Assembly (NCBI RefSeq): GCF_003991875.1
Contig: NZ_CP031423.1
Location: forward strand, 248,001 to 312,000
Direction of reading: 5' to 3'
Length of the DNA: 64,000 bases
DNA from: Microbacterium lemovicicum
GTDB taxonomy: Bacteria; Actinomycetota; Actinomycetes; Actinomycetales; Microbacteriaceae
Shown: positions 37,706 to 44,986 of the stretch, piece by piece
Layout of the letters: every line of letters begins with the position of its first letter
Position numbering within the stretch: position 1 is the stretch's first letter
Notes under the pieces: model-generated
Told to the model about the DNA's origin: nothing
Seen by the model: only the letters and a program-made list of their open reading frames with translations
Databases searched by the model: none
Position numbers and translations under genes: made by a program

Positions 37706-39094
37706 CTAGCGCGCAGCCGGTGCGTCGGCGCCGGGCTGCGGCACCCGGTTCCTGATCCCGAGCCACGAGACCACGCCTCCGAGCACGAGAAGGGCTGCGG
37801 TCACCAGTGCCGCCCGATGGAAGCCGGCGAGGTCGAGCGAGCCGCCGACGATCGTGGCGAGCGCGGCGATGACCAGCAGCCCGGCGACGCGCGACACCGC
37901 GTTGTTGACGGCCGAGGCGATGCCCGAGCGCTCGGTGTGCACGGCGCCGAGGATGGCGGAGGTGAGCGGCGAGACCGTGATCGCGAGCCCCAACCCGAAC
38001 AGGACCATGCCCGGCAGCACCTGCCACCAGTAGTCGAAGGACTCCGAGACGAGCAGCAGCAGCAGCGAGCCGGCCGCCATCACGAGCGGCCCCACGGTCA
38101 TGAACACACGGGGGCCGATGCGTCCGGCGAGGGTGCCCATCCGGGAGCTGAGCAGCACCATGAGGATCGTGGTCGGCAGGCTCGCGAGACCGGCGAGGGT
38201 GGCAGGGAGGCCTGCGCCCTGCTGCAGGTAGACCGACAGCACGAACCCGTTGAGCGACAGCGCGCCGTAGATGAAGAAGGTCGCGATGTTGCCGCTGGAG
38301 AAGTTGCGCGACGAGAACAGGTCGAGCGGGAGGATCGGCGAGGCCACCGTGCGCTGACGCAGGAGGAAGCCGATGAAGAGGAGGATGCCGGCGATGCCCG
38401 GGATCCAGATGGCGGGCGAACCCCACCCGAGATTCGGCTCCTCGATCAGGGCGAAGACGGCAGCGCCCAAGCCGAGGGTGCACATCGCTCCGCCGATCCA
38501 GTCGATGTGCGTGCCGGGCTCGCGGCGGTCATGCGCCGTGAGCCGCGTGAGCAGCCACAGCGTGACGGCGATCGGCAGCACGTTGATGAGGAACACGAAC
38601 CGCCACGACAGGTAGTCGACGAAGAGGCCGCCGATGAGCGGCCCGACGATCATCGCGCCGGTCGTCAGCGCCGTCCAGGTGCCGATGGCCTTGCCCTGCA
38701 GCGGCCCGCGGATGGTCGAGGTGATGAGCGCCAGCGAGCTCGGCACGAGGAAGGCGCCCGCCGCACCCTGCACGGCCCGGGCGATGATGAGGAAGAGCGG
38801 ATCGGGCGCCGCGGCGATCGCGATCGAGGCGATGCCGAAGCCGATCAGCCCGATGCGCATGACGAGGATGCGGCCGAACGCATCGCTGACCGATCCGGCG
38901 AGCAGGATGAGCGCGCCGAGGGTGATGAGGTAGGCGTCGACCACCCACTGCTGGGTGATGAGGCCGCCGCCGAGCTCCCTCCCGATCGCGGGCAGGGCCA
39001 CGTTGACGACGGTGCCGTCGAGGAACGCCACGAACGACGCCAGCGCGGCGATCGCGACGACGAGACGCTGCTGCGCGTCGAGGGTCATGCTCAC
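37706..39094 (-). CDS. MFS drug-efflux transporter, DHA2 (EmrB/QacA) family
   Basis: A 462-residue proton-coupled exporter with 14 hydrophobic helices. Characteristic segments are FLDGTVVNVALPAI in the first helix, DAYLITLGALILLAG, the loop 2-3 motif GSVSDAFGRILVMRIG, QGAAGAFLVPSSLALI, and GPLIGGLFVDYLSWRFVFLI (motif C region). The substrate is unknown. I chose the GTG at 39094 because TAGCCT stands 7 bases before it; MTLDAQ two codons later is an alternative. Confidence 0.85.
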   Translation of the reverse strand: MSMTLDAQQRLVVAIAALASFVAFLDGTVVNVALPAIGRELGGGLITQQWVVDAYLITLGALILLAGSVSDAFGRILVMRIGLIGFGIASIAIAAAPDPLFLIIARAVQGAAGAFLVPSSLALITSTIRGPLQGKAIGTWTALTTGAMIVGPLIGGLFVDYLSWRFVFLINVLPIAVTLWLLTRLTAHDRREPGTHIDWIGGAMCTLGLGAAVFALIEEPNLGWGSPAIWIPGIAGILLFIGFLLRQRTVASPILPLDLFSSRNFSSGNIATFFIYGALSLNGFVLSVYLQQGAGLPATLAGLASLPTTILMVLLSSRMGTLAGRIGPRVFMTVGPLVMAAGSLLLLLVSESFDYWWQVLPGMVLFGLGLAITVSPLTSAILGAVHTERSGIASAVNNAVSRVAGLLVIAALATIVGGSLDLAGFHRAALVTAALLVLGGVVSWLGIRNRVPQPGADAPAAR

Positions 39095-39101
39095 ATTCGT
39101 C

Positions 39102-39107
39102 AGGCTA
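39102..39107 (-). promoter_or_regulatory. Leaderless-type -10 of the MFS gene (TAGCCT)
   Basis: TAGCCT on the minus strand, 7 bases before the GTG at 39094. It is divergent from another -10 at 39172. Confidence 0.45.
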
Positions 39108-39171
39108 GTCCTGTCGCCGGACAGGCCGAACGATCTTCGCGGAACCCCCGCGACGACGGGGCGGACAGGCT

Positions 39172-39177
39172 TACCCT
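39172..39177 (+). promoter_or_regulatory. -10 (TACCCT) of the F420-type oxidoreductase gene
   Basis: TACCCT, 5 bases before an ATG at 39183. If the mRNA is leaderless, that ATG would be used and would add 16 residues to the conserved protein start. Confidence 0.4.
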
Positions 39178-39230
39178 GACTGATGCGGTCGGATGCGGCA
39201 TCCGACGCCCTCGACAGGACGGACCCTCCC

Positions 39231-40094
39231 ATGGAATTCGGCATCCACATCGCGGACTTCACCTGGAGCAGCGGTCCCGAGAGGCTCGGCCCCGCACTCG
39301 CCGCGCACGTCCGCAACGCGGAGGCCGCCGGCATCCAGCGCATCACCGTCATGGACCACTTCTGGCAGCTGCCGGGCATCGGACCCGCCGATCACGAGAT
39401 GCTCGAGGCCTACGCCACACTCGGCTTCATCGCCGCGCACACCGAGAAGGCCCTGCTGCACACCCTCGTCACGGGGGTCATCTACCGCGAGCCGGCGCTG
39501 CTGGCCAAAGCCGTCACGACGTTGAACGTGCTGTCGGGCGGCCGCGTCGGTCTCGGTCTCGGCGCCGCCTGGAACGAGGAGGAGTCGGCGGGTCTCGGGT
39601 TCACCTTCCCGCCCGTCGCCGAGCGCTTCCGCCAGCTGGAGGAGACCGTGCAGATCTGCCTGCAGATGTGGTCGCCGTCGGAGGAGCCCTACGCGGGGGA
39701 GGTCTTCCAGCTCGGACGGACGCTCAATTCGCCGCAGGCGATCACGCGGCCGCATCCGTACCTGATGATCGGCGGCTCCGGGGAGAAGAAGACGCTGCGC
39801 ATGGTCGCGCAGTACGCCGACGCCTGCAACCTCGCTGTCATGGACGGGCAGGTGCCCACCCGCAAGCTGGAGGTGCTGCGCGGGCACTGCGAGTCGGTCG
39901 GCCGCGACTACGACGACATCGAGAAGACGGCGATGATCCCGATCAACCCGGAGTCCACCCCGGAGGCGCTGGCGTCGGTCGTGCGCGACCTCGCGGGAGC
40001 CGGCTTCGCAGCCAACTACGTGTTCGCCGTCGGGATGCCGGAGCCCGAGCGCGTCGTGGACGTGATCGCCGAGACGGCCCGCCTGGTCAGCTGA
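39231..40094 (+). CDS. LLM-class F420-dependent oxidoreductase
   Basis: A 287-residue TIM-barrel flavin/F420 oxidoreductase of the luciferase-like family. Seen: MEFGIHIADFTW at the start, VMDHFWQLPGIG, TLVTGVIYREPALLAKAVTT, LNVLSGGRVGLGLGAAWNEE and PHPYLMIGGSGEKKTLRMVA. Actinobacterial members use coenzyme F420. The substrate is unknown. I chose the ATG at 39231 from the conserved N-terminus; an ATG at 39183 fits a leaderless start. Its 3' end overlaps the convergent DUF3237 gene by 8 bases. Confidence 0.85.
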   Translation: MEFGIHIADFTWSSGPERLGPALAAHVRNAEAAGIQRITVMDHFWQLPGIGPADHEMLEAYATLGFIAAHTEKALLHTLVTGVIYREPALLAKAVTTLNVLSGGRVGLGLGAAWNEEESAGLGFTFPPVAERFRQLEETVQICLQMWSPSEEPYAGEVFQLGRTLNSPQAITRPHPYLMIGGSGEKKTLRMVAQYADACNLAVMDGQVPTRKLEVLRGHCESVGRDYDDIEKTAMIPINPESTPEALASVVRDLAGAGFAANYVFAVGMPEPERVVDVIAETARLVS

Positions 40095-40548
40095 CGCGGT
40101 AGGCGTCGTAGCGGACGCGGTCCGCCTCGCGGACGCAGGATGCCACGAAGACGGCGTCCTCGAGAGACCGATCCGTGGCGCACTCCAGCGTGAGCGCCGT
40201 GCGGAAGTAGTACGCCGACGGATCGACGTCGGCGCCGTCCAGCAGCGACTGCAGGACACCGGGATCGCCGCTGCGCACCCCGCGGGCGGTGACGTAGAGC
40301 AGGGCGCCGTCGTCGGCACATGCGCTGTAGCGGCCGTCGATCTCGATGGAGCCGTCCGCACGCACGGTCTGCCAGTCGGCGCCCCCGGGGAGCAGGACGC
40401 CCGTGAAGGCGCCGGTCACCGTTCCGCCGGCGATCGGGATGATCCGGCGATGGCCCACCCGCGTCATCCCGTGGTCTTGGAGCGGGCCCAATTCGGCGTC
40501 GACGGAGAAGGCCCACTCGAGGCCGGGTGCGGGCGGTCTCACGGTCAC
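40087..40548 (-). CDS. DUF3237 family protein
   Basis: A 153-residue beta-rich protein of the DUF3237 family: PGLEWAFSVDAELGPLQDHG, RRIIPIAGGTVTGAFTGVLL, PGGADWQTVRADGSIEIDGR and the C-terminal AYYFRTALTLE are the typical segments. The function is unknown. The GTG at 40548 has GAGAGGAG 5 bases upstream; a longer frame opens at 40599. Confidence 0.8.
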   Translation of the reverse strand: MTVRPPAPGLEWAFSVDAELGPLQDHGMTRVGHRRIIPIAGGTVTGAFTGVLLPGGADWQTVRADGSIEIDGRYSACADDGALLYVTARGVRSGDPGVLQSLLDGADVDPSAYYFRTALTLECATDRSLEDAVFVASCVREADRVRYDAYRVS

Positions 40549-40679
40549 GACGGCTCCTCTCCGCGCACCAGTGAAGCGGGTGACCGTTGAGGATGTCAAT
40601 GATGATCGCCCGGGTGCGACGGAGTCACCTCGTCGTGCGCGCGAAGCGCAACCCCCCGGAGGGAGGAGTTCTCGCTTCC

Positions 40680-40685
40680 TATGCT
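40680..40685 (+). promoter_or_regulatory. Leaderless-type -10 (TATGCT)
   Basis: TATGCT, 6 bases, then the ATG at 40692. Confidence 0.5.
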
Positions 40686-40691
40686 CGGCGC

Positions 40692-40931
40692 ATGGACACC
40701 AATGACATCCGCTGGAACGACGAAGCCCGGGCCAAGATCCTCTCCGACTCCGACCGCGTGCTCCGCGAGGCCGTCGTCGCCGTCGCGTCGTCGAAGGACC
40801 TGACCTCCGATGAGGCGTTCGCGCAGCTGAACGGCCGCCTCAAAGACCGATTCATCGACTACGAGCCCGGCCCCGACATCCGCAAGTACGCCGACGCCAT
40901 CGTCGCAGGGGAGTTCTCTGAGGCCTCCTGA
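40692..40931 (+). CDS. Small conserved hypothetical protein
   Basis: A 79-residue acidic, helical, soluble protein (MDTNDIRWNDEARAKILSDS, LTSDEAFAQLNGRLKDRFID, GPDIRKYADAI). No domain recognised. It has a leaderless-type promoter. A short CCCC/GGGG hairpin at 40962-40974 follows its stop and may end the transcript. Confidence 0.6.
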   Translation: MDTNDIRWNDEARAKILSDSDRVLREAVVAVASSKDLTSDEAFAQLNGRLKDRFIDYEPGPDIRKYADAIVAGEFSEAS

Positions 40932-40982
40932 TGGGCCACCTTCGGACTCCCTGAGAACGAGCCCCTCGCAGGGGTGGCGACA

Positions 40983-40988
40983 TAGGCT
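40983..40988 (+). promoter_or_regulatory. -10 (TAGGCT) of the structured leader
   Basis: TAGGCT just before the structured RNA region. Transcription should begin near 40995. No clear -35 is visible. Confidence 0.45.
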
Positions 40989-40994
40989 GAAGGC

Positions 40995-41248
40995 ATCCCA
41001 AACCCCGGCATAGCCGGCGCGGAACGCGTGTCATCGCAAGCGACACGCTCCGACGGCCCCACCGTCGAGTCCATCCCCCCACACGGACTCCGGTCGGGGC
41101 CGTTCCGCGTCTCCGGGCGGCTTCTGACATCCGCGGAAACTTTTTTGTGACGTTTCCCGCTGCGTCCGCCTCTTATCTGCAGAGCACAACGACACGCTCC
41201 CCGAGGCGGGATCACCGCACGGGCCTGCAGACAGAAAAGGACACCATC
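40995..41248 (+). promoter_or_regulatory. Structured 5' leader or ncRNA ahead of the Asp23 operon, possible switch
   Basis: No open frame is supported here. A 9-bp helix P1 (41018-41026 with 41101-41109) encloses two arms. P2 (41026-41032 with 41042-41048, loop ATCGCAAGC) is a perfect 7-bp hairpin. P3 is long: 41054-41064 pairs with 41091-41102 with a bulge, then GAGTCC/GGACTC closes a 12-base loop that contains six C residues. The 3' strand of P1 can instead pair with 41132-41138 to make a terminator. 41133-41140 can also pair with 41152-41160, which places the T-run in a loop. Alternatives are a stand-alone sRNA or a long 5' leader. Confidence 0.55.
41103..41146 (+). terminator. Conditional terminator in the Asp23 leader
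   Basis: TTCCGCG pairs with CGCGGAA (7 bp) around a 22-base loop, followed by AC and six T. Forming it requires release of the P1 helix, because both use 41103-41109. Confidence 0.5.
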
Positions 41249-41773
41249 ATGGCCGAGGACCAGAAGCCCACCACCACCGCTACGCCCGCCGCGTCGGTCT
41301 CCGAGACCGTCGCCCCCAAGTCCGCTGCGACGCCGGCCCCCCGTGTGGACCGTTCGTCGTTCTCCTCGTCCCGCGTGCCTGCGGACGAGAACGCCGCCGG
41401 GAAGACCACCATCGCCGATGGCGTGGTCGCGAAGATCGCCGGCATCGCCGCGCGTGAGGTCGCCGGTGTGTACGCCCTGGGCGGCGGCGGAGCCCGCGCC
41501 TTCGGCGCCATCCGCGACGCCATCAACGCCACCGACCTGTCGCAGGGCGTCAAGGTCGAGGTCGGCGAGACGCAGGTCGCCGCCGACCTGACCATCGTCG
41601 TCGAGTACCCGGCCCCCATCCAGGAGGTCGCCGGCAACGTGCGCGCCGCTGTCGCGGGTGCCATCAGCCGTCTGGTCGGACTCGAGGTCGTCGAGGTCAA
41701 CGTCGAGGTCAACGATGTGCACATCCCCGGCGCCGACAACGACGACGAGAACACGGAGTCGCGAGTCGCATGA
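41249..41773 (+). CDS. Asp23/Gls24 family envelope stress protein
   Basis: A 174-residue protein: about 50 Thr/Ala/Pro-rich N-terminal residues, then the Asp23 domain (TIADGVVAKIAGIAAREVAG, VKVEVGETQVAADLTIVVEY, IQEVAGNVRAAVAGAISRLV, GLEVVEVNVEVNDVHI). Asp23 homologues sit at the membrane through AmaP and respond to alkaline or envelope stress. AAAAGGA lies 7 bases before the ATG. It is the first gene of an eight-gene run, and its stop overlaps the next start. Confidence 0.9.
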   Translation: MAEDQKPTTTATPAASVSETVAPKSAATPAPRVDRSSFSSSRVPADENAAGKTTIADGVVAKIAGIAAREVAGVYALGGGGARAFGAIRDAINATDLSQGVKVEVGETQVAADLTIVVEYPAPIQEVAGNVRAAVAGAISRLVGLEVVEVNVEVNDVHIPGADNDDENTESRVA

Positions 41774-41958
41774 GTGCCACCGTCACGGGTGCCCTTGTCG
41801 GAGCCGTCCTGGCTCTCGCCGCCCTGATCTTCGGCTTCTGGGGATTCCTCCTCGTCGCCCTGTTCATGGGCATCGGCGCAGTGGTCGGACGCATCGTCAG
41901 CGGTCAGCTGGACGTCCGCGGTCTCGCGGACGCCTTCACCGGCCGCCGAACGAGCTGA
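41770..41958 (+). CDS. Small DUF2273-like membrane protein
   Basis: A 62-residue protein with two membrane helices at about 5-20 and 24-42 (GAVLALAALIFGFWGFLLVA) and a short cytosolic tail. It fits the DUF2273 small proteins found beside Asp23 genes. It overlaps both neighbours (ATGA, TGATG), so it is translationally coupled. Confidence 0.75.
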   Translation: MSATVTGALVGAVLALAALIFGFWGFLLVALFMGIGAVVGRIVSGQLDVRGLADAFTGRRTS

Positions 41959-42359
41959 TGAGCAGCACGCAGGCCTCGATCCCCGGCAGCCGCGTCCGCG
42001 CGGCCGCCGGGGAGGGGCCCACCACGCTTCCCGGGCGCATCGAGGTGCGCGACAAGGTCGTGAAGAAGCTGCTCCAGCACGTCGCGGCCACCGTCGTGGG
42101 TGTGGAGTCCGGCCGGATCAGCGTCTCGGCCGCCGAGCACCGTGACGGCATCGCCGTCCGCATCACGACCCCGCTCCCCATCCCTCCGCTCGATGACCCC
42201 GCTGCCGTCGCAGCGGCCGGCTCGGTGACCGATGTCGCCGCACGCATCCAGCACGATGTGCAGGATCAGCTGGCCCGCATCCTCGGACAGCAGGTCACCC
42301 GCGTCGACGTCACCGTCGACGGGGCCGCCACCGCCACCACCAGAAGGAGAGTCCGATGA
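41958..42359 (+). CDS. Second Asp23-like protein
   Basis: A 133-residue soluble protein with a shorter Asp23-like domain: IEVRDKVVKKLLQHVAATVV, ISVSAAEHRDGIAVRITTPL and LARILGQQVTRVDVTVDGA. It is a divergent paralogue of the first Asp23 protein in the same operon. Its role is presumably to form mixed assemblies at the membrane, which is inferred. Confidence 0.72.
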   Translation: MSSTQASIPGSRVRAAAGEGPTTLPGRIEVRDKVVKKLLQHVAATVVGVESGRISVSAAEHRDGIAVRITTPLPIPPLDDPAAVAAAGSVTDVAARIQHDVQDQLARILGQQVTRVDVTVDGAATATTRRRVR

Positions 42360-42940
42360 CCACCCCGGTGCTTCGTCGGGTCGTCCGACGCGAGACGCAC
42401 TCACCGCGCACGGTCGCGATGATCATCGCCGTCGTCCTCGTGATCCTGGCGCTCGTCTACGTCGGCACCGAGATCGTCCTCAGTGTGCTGGGCCAGCCCG
42501 CGCTCCTGCTCGGGCCCGGCGCCGCGCTCGCCGGCCTCGCCGGCCTTCCGACCGAGGTTCCGCAGGGCGTCAGCATCGCCGTCGGAGTCGTCCTGGCGAT
42601 CATCGGCCTCATCCTCGTGGTGCTGGCCGTCAAGCCCGGTCGCCTTCCGCGCCACTCGCTCGCCGTGGGGGACCGTGCCGTGGTCGTCGACAACGGCGTG
42701 ATCGCCTCCGCCGTCGCGCAGCGCGTCAGCGACGAGACGGGCTTCCCCCGCGACCAGGTCCGGGTCGGTGTCTCGCACCGCACCGTGGACGTCGTGGTGG
42801 AGCCGGCCTTCGGCGTCGACGTCGACGACGCGCAGGTGCGCAGCATCGCCGCCGCCGAGGTGGACTCCTACGGCCTGACCCCCTCCGTCACCACGAAGGT
42901 CCGCGTCCAGCGGGCGAAGAAGGAGGCAGACTTCCGATGA
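42356..42940 (+). CDS. DUF6286-like membrane protein of the Asp23 operon
   Basis: A 194-residue protein with membrane helices at about 20-45 and 72-92, then a cytosolic domain (HSLAVGDRAVVVDNGVIASA, AQRVSDETGFPRDQVRVGVS, TVDVVVEPAFG) that resembles an Asp23-type alpha/beta fold. Similar genes lie in actinobacterial Asp23 operons. The family name is a moderate-confidence call. Confidence 0.65.
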   Translation: MTTPVLRRVVRRETHSPRTVAMIIAVVLVILALVYVGTEIVLSVLGQPALLLGPGAALAGLAGLPTEVPQGVSIAVGVVLAIIGLILVVLAVKPGRLPRHSLAVGDRAVVVDNGVIASAVAQRVSDETGFPRDQVRVGVSHRTVDVVVEPAFGVDVDDAQVRSIAAAEVDSYGLTPSVTTKVRVQRAKKEADFR

Positions 42941-43551
42941 ACAACACCAATCGCGCACTGAACCGCATCGTGCTGCTGATCCTGGGAGTCGTCCTCCTCG
43001 TCCTCGGCGGAGGCCTCGCCACCGCCGCCGCGGTGCCGGCCGCAGGTCAGGTCTGGGACACGACCGGTCAGGGACTGCAGCAGTGGACCACGCAGCTCTG
43101 GGAGTCGTCCAAGATCGCGGGCGGACAGCTGACCTGGCTCGCCGTCGGCGTGCTGGCCGCTCTGCTGCTGCTGCTGATCATCGCCGTCGTCGTGATCTCG
43201 AAGGGCGTCCGCGGACGTCGCCGGACCACCCTCCGCGCCATCGGCGCCGCGAACTCGCTCGGACGCGTCACGGTGACCGAGGGCTTCGCGTCCGACGCGC
43301 TCAAGACCGCGCTGAGCGGCTATGACGAGATCCTGTCCGCGAAGGTGACCGCCAGCGACGTCGCGCACGAGCCCGTGCTGCACGTCAGCGTAACCCCGCG
43401 TCAGAACACCTCGCCGCTGCACGTCGCGAAGACGGTCGACCGGCTCGTCACGAACCTCGGCACGCTCACCGGTCAGCAGCTCACCACGTTCATCTCGGTG
43501 CACAGCGGTCTGCGGGCGAAGCTCGCCCACGACCAGCGTCGCCTGAGCTGA
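42937..43551 (+). CDS. amaP: Alkaline shock response membrane anchor protein AmaP-like
   Basis: A 204-residue protein with two membrane helices (about 10-32 and 65-87) and a C-terminal Asp23-like cytosolic domain (LGRVTVTEGFASDALKTALS, EPVLHVSVTPRQNTSPLHVA). The layout matches AmaP, which anchors Asp23 to the membrane. The start overlaps the upstream stop. Confidence 0.75.
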   Translation: MNNTNRALNRIVLLILGVVLLVLGGGLATAAAVPAAGQVWDTTGQGLQQWTTQLWESSKIAGGQLTWLAVGVLAALLLLLIIAVVVISKGVRGRRRTTLRAIGAANSLGRVTVTEGFASDALKTALSGYDEILSAKVTASDVAHEPVLHVSVTPRQNTSPLHVAKTVDRLVTNLGTLTGQQLTTFISVHSGLRAKLAHDQRRLS

Positions 43552-43577
43552 TCGAACTCACGAAAGGGAATCAGGAC

Positions 43578-43799
43578 ATGCGAAACAAGCTCCTCCTCAT
43601 CGGCGGCGTCGTCTTCCTCGCCTACGTGCTCGGAAGCCGCGCCGGCAAGGGCGAGTCGCTCGCTCACCAGCTGGTGCGCGAGTGGAACGACCCGAAAGCG
43701 CGCAAGCGCCGCCACAAGGCCTACGAGAAGTCGTCGAAGGCACTGGAGAAGTCCGCGAAGGACGCCAAGAAGAAGCTCCACAAGCTGGCCGGTTCCTGA
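43578..43799 (+). CDS. Small lysine-rich membrane-anchored protein
   Basis: A 73-residue protein: one N-terminal hydrophobic helix (LLLIGGVVFLAYVLG) and a highly charged Lys/Arg helical tail (KARKRRHKAYEKSSKALEKS). It has AAAGGGAA before the ATG. No family recognised. It belongs to the stress operon by position. Confidence 0.7.
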   Translation: MRNKLLLIGGVVFLAYVLGSRAGKGESLAHQLVREWNDPKARKRRHKAYEKSSKALEKSAKDAKKKLHKLAGS

Positions 43800-43852
43800 C
43801 TCGTGCCCGCGGGCGCATCTGCGCCCTTCCACCCCTGTGAAAGGACCCCCTC

Positions 43853-44119
43853 ATGGGATTTCTCGGATTCCTCCTGCTCGGCCTCATCGCCGGTGCCATC
43901 GCGAAGCTCATCCTCCCCGGCAAGCAAGGCGGCGGCTGGCTCATCACGCTCCTCCTGGGCGTCGTCGGAGCACTGCTGGGCGGCTTCCTCGGCGGGCTGC
44001 TGTTCAACGCGCCGCTGCAGGAGTTCTTCTCGATCCAGACGTGGCTGCTGGCGATCGGCGGTTCGCTGATCGTCCTGCTGATCTACGGCTTCATCGTCGG
44101 CCGCCGCGCCGCGAAGTAA
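43853..44119 (+). CDS. GlsB/YeaQ/YmgE family stress membrane protein
   Basis: An 88-residue protein with three membrane helices and the family pattern GLIAGAIAKLILPGKQGGGW then LLGVVGALLGGFLGGLLF. These proteins, formerly called transglycosylase-associated, accumulate under general stress. The ATG has GAAAGGA upstream. Confidence 0.88.
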   Translation: MGFLGFLLLGLIAGAIAKLILPGKQGGGWLITLLLGVVGALLGGFLGGLLFNAPLQEFFSIQTWLLAIGGSLIVLLIYGFIVGRRAAK

Positions 44120-44190
44120 GACGACGGCGCGGAACCCCGCGACCGCCACCGCAACCCCCGCAAGAAACAACACACGAAAGGAAGACCCTC

Positions 44191-44361
44191 ATGGGACTCG
44201 ACGACAAGATCAAGAACGCCGCTCAGGACATCGCCGGCAAGGCGAAGGAGGCCATCGGCAAGGCCACGGACAACGACCGCCTGGCGGCCGAGGGTCAGGC
44301 GGACCAGGTCAAGGCTGACGCCAAGAAGGCCGGCGAGAACGTCAAGGACACCTTCAAGTAA
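44191..44361 (+). CDS. CsbD family stress protein
   Basis: A 56-residue helical, highly charged protein: GLDDKIKNAAQDIAGKAKEA, IGKATDNDRLAAEGQADQVK. This is the CsbD-like pattern of general-stress proteins. It has a strong ribosome site GAAAGGAAG and is the last gene before the operon terminator. Confidence 0.9.
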   Translation: MGLDDKIKNAAQDIAGKAKEAIGKATDNDRLAAEGQADQVKADAKKAGENVKDTFK

Positions 44362-44371
44362 GCCGGATCAG

Positions 44372-44404
44372 GAGAGGGGGATGCCGCACCGGCATCCCCC
44401 TCTC
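44372..44404 (+). terminator. Terminator of the envelope-stress operon
   Basis: GAGAGGGGGATGCCG and CGGCATCCCCCTCTC form a perfect 15-bp stem around a 3-base loop, 10 bases after the csbD-like stop. Confidence 0.75.
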
Positions 44405-44443
44405 CCTGTTCCTGCCCTGCCGGCAGCCAGTCGAGAAAGAACG

Positions 44444-44962
44444 ATGAACGACGACGACTCGGGCGACCTCCTACCGGACGACGGGCCTTCCACGGCCGCG
44501 GCATGGTCGACCCCTTCGATCTCCCTCACCGTCACGACGCCTCTGGTTTCCGCCGACGCCTCCGCGCCGACGGCAACGGTTCCGACGGTCGCTCTCCGCG
44601 CCTCGATCCCGGTGATCAGGGATGCAGGCGGCACGACGTGCTCCTTCGTCAACGGAGTCGTGGTGTACGCCGCCGCCGGCGCGGACACCGCGACAGGCGA
44701 GCTGCACCTGGAGTTCGCCTCCGAGGGGCCGTTCGAGACCGAGTACGACGAAGACGAGTTCTCTGCCGCAGGATGGACGCGGGTTCCCGGCCCGGGTCGT
44801 GCGGTCTGCTTCCGCGGTGCAGCGATCCGCGACGGGCAGTCCCGCCCGGTGCCCCGGTTCCGCTGGCGCGGGCCGGTCACCGCGAAGGGACGCGTCTCCG
44901 CCGATGTGCGCGCGGAGAGCCCCGACGCGGCAGCCGAGGGCGTTTCCGTCCGTCTGCGGTGA
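44444..44962 (+). CDS. Hypothetical acidic protein
   Basis: A 172-residue acidic protein with a low-complexity N-terminus (MNDDDSGDLLPDDGPS) and a probably beta-rich C-terminal half (IPVIRDAGGTTCSFVNGVVV, ELHLEFASEGPFETEYDEDE). No domain recognised. I chose the ATG at 44444 with GAGAAAGAA upstream. It is convergent with the esterase gene. Confidence 0.5.
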   Translation: MNDDDSGDLLPDDGPSTAAAWSTPSISLTVTTPLVSADASAPTATVPTVALRASIPVIRDAGGTTCSFVNGVVVYAAAGADTATGELHLEFASEGPFETEYDEDEFSAAGWTRVPGPGRAVCFRGAAIRDGQSRPVPRFRWRGPVTAKGRVSADVRAESPDAAAEGVSVRLR

Positions 44963-44986
44963 AGGCACCGGACGGCGCGTGCCGTG

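Noticed and set aside
40995-41150. tmRNA, SRP RNA or RNase P RNA in the structured leader
   Set aside because: No tag-peptide frame, no GGAA-type SRP loop and no RNase P core motifs; the length is also wrong.
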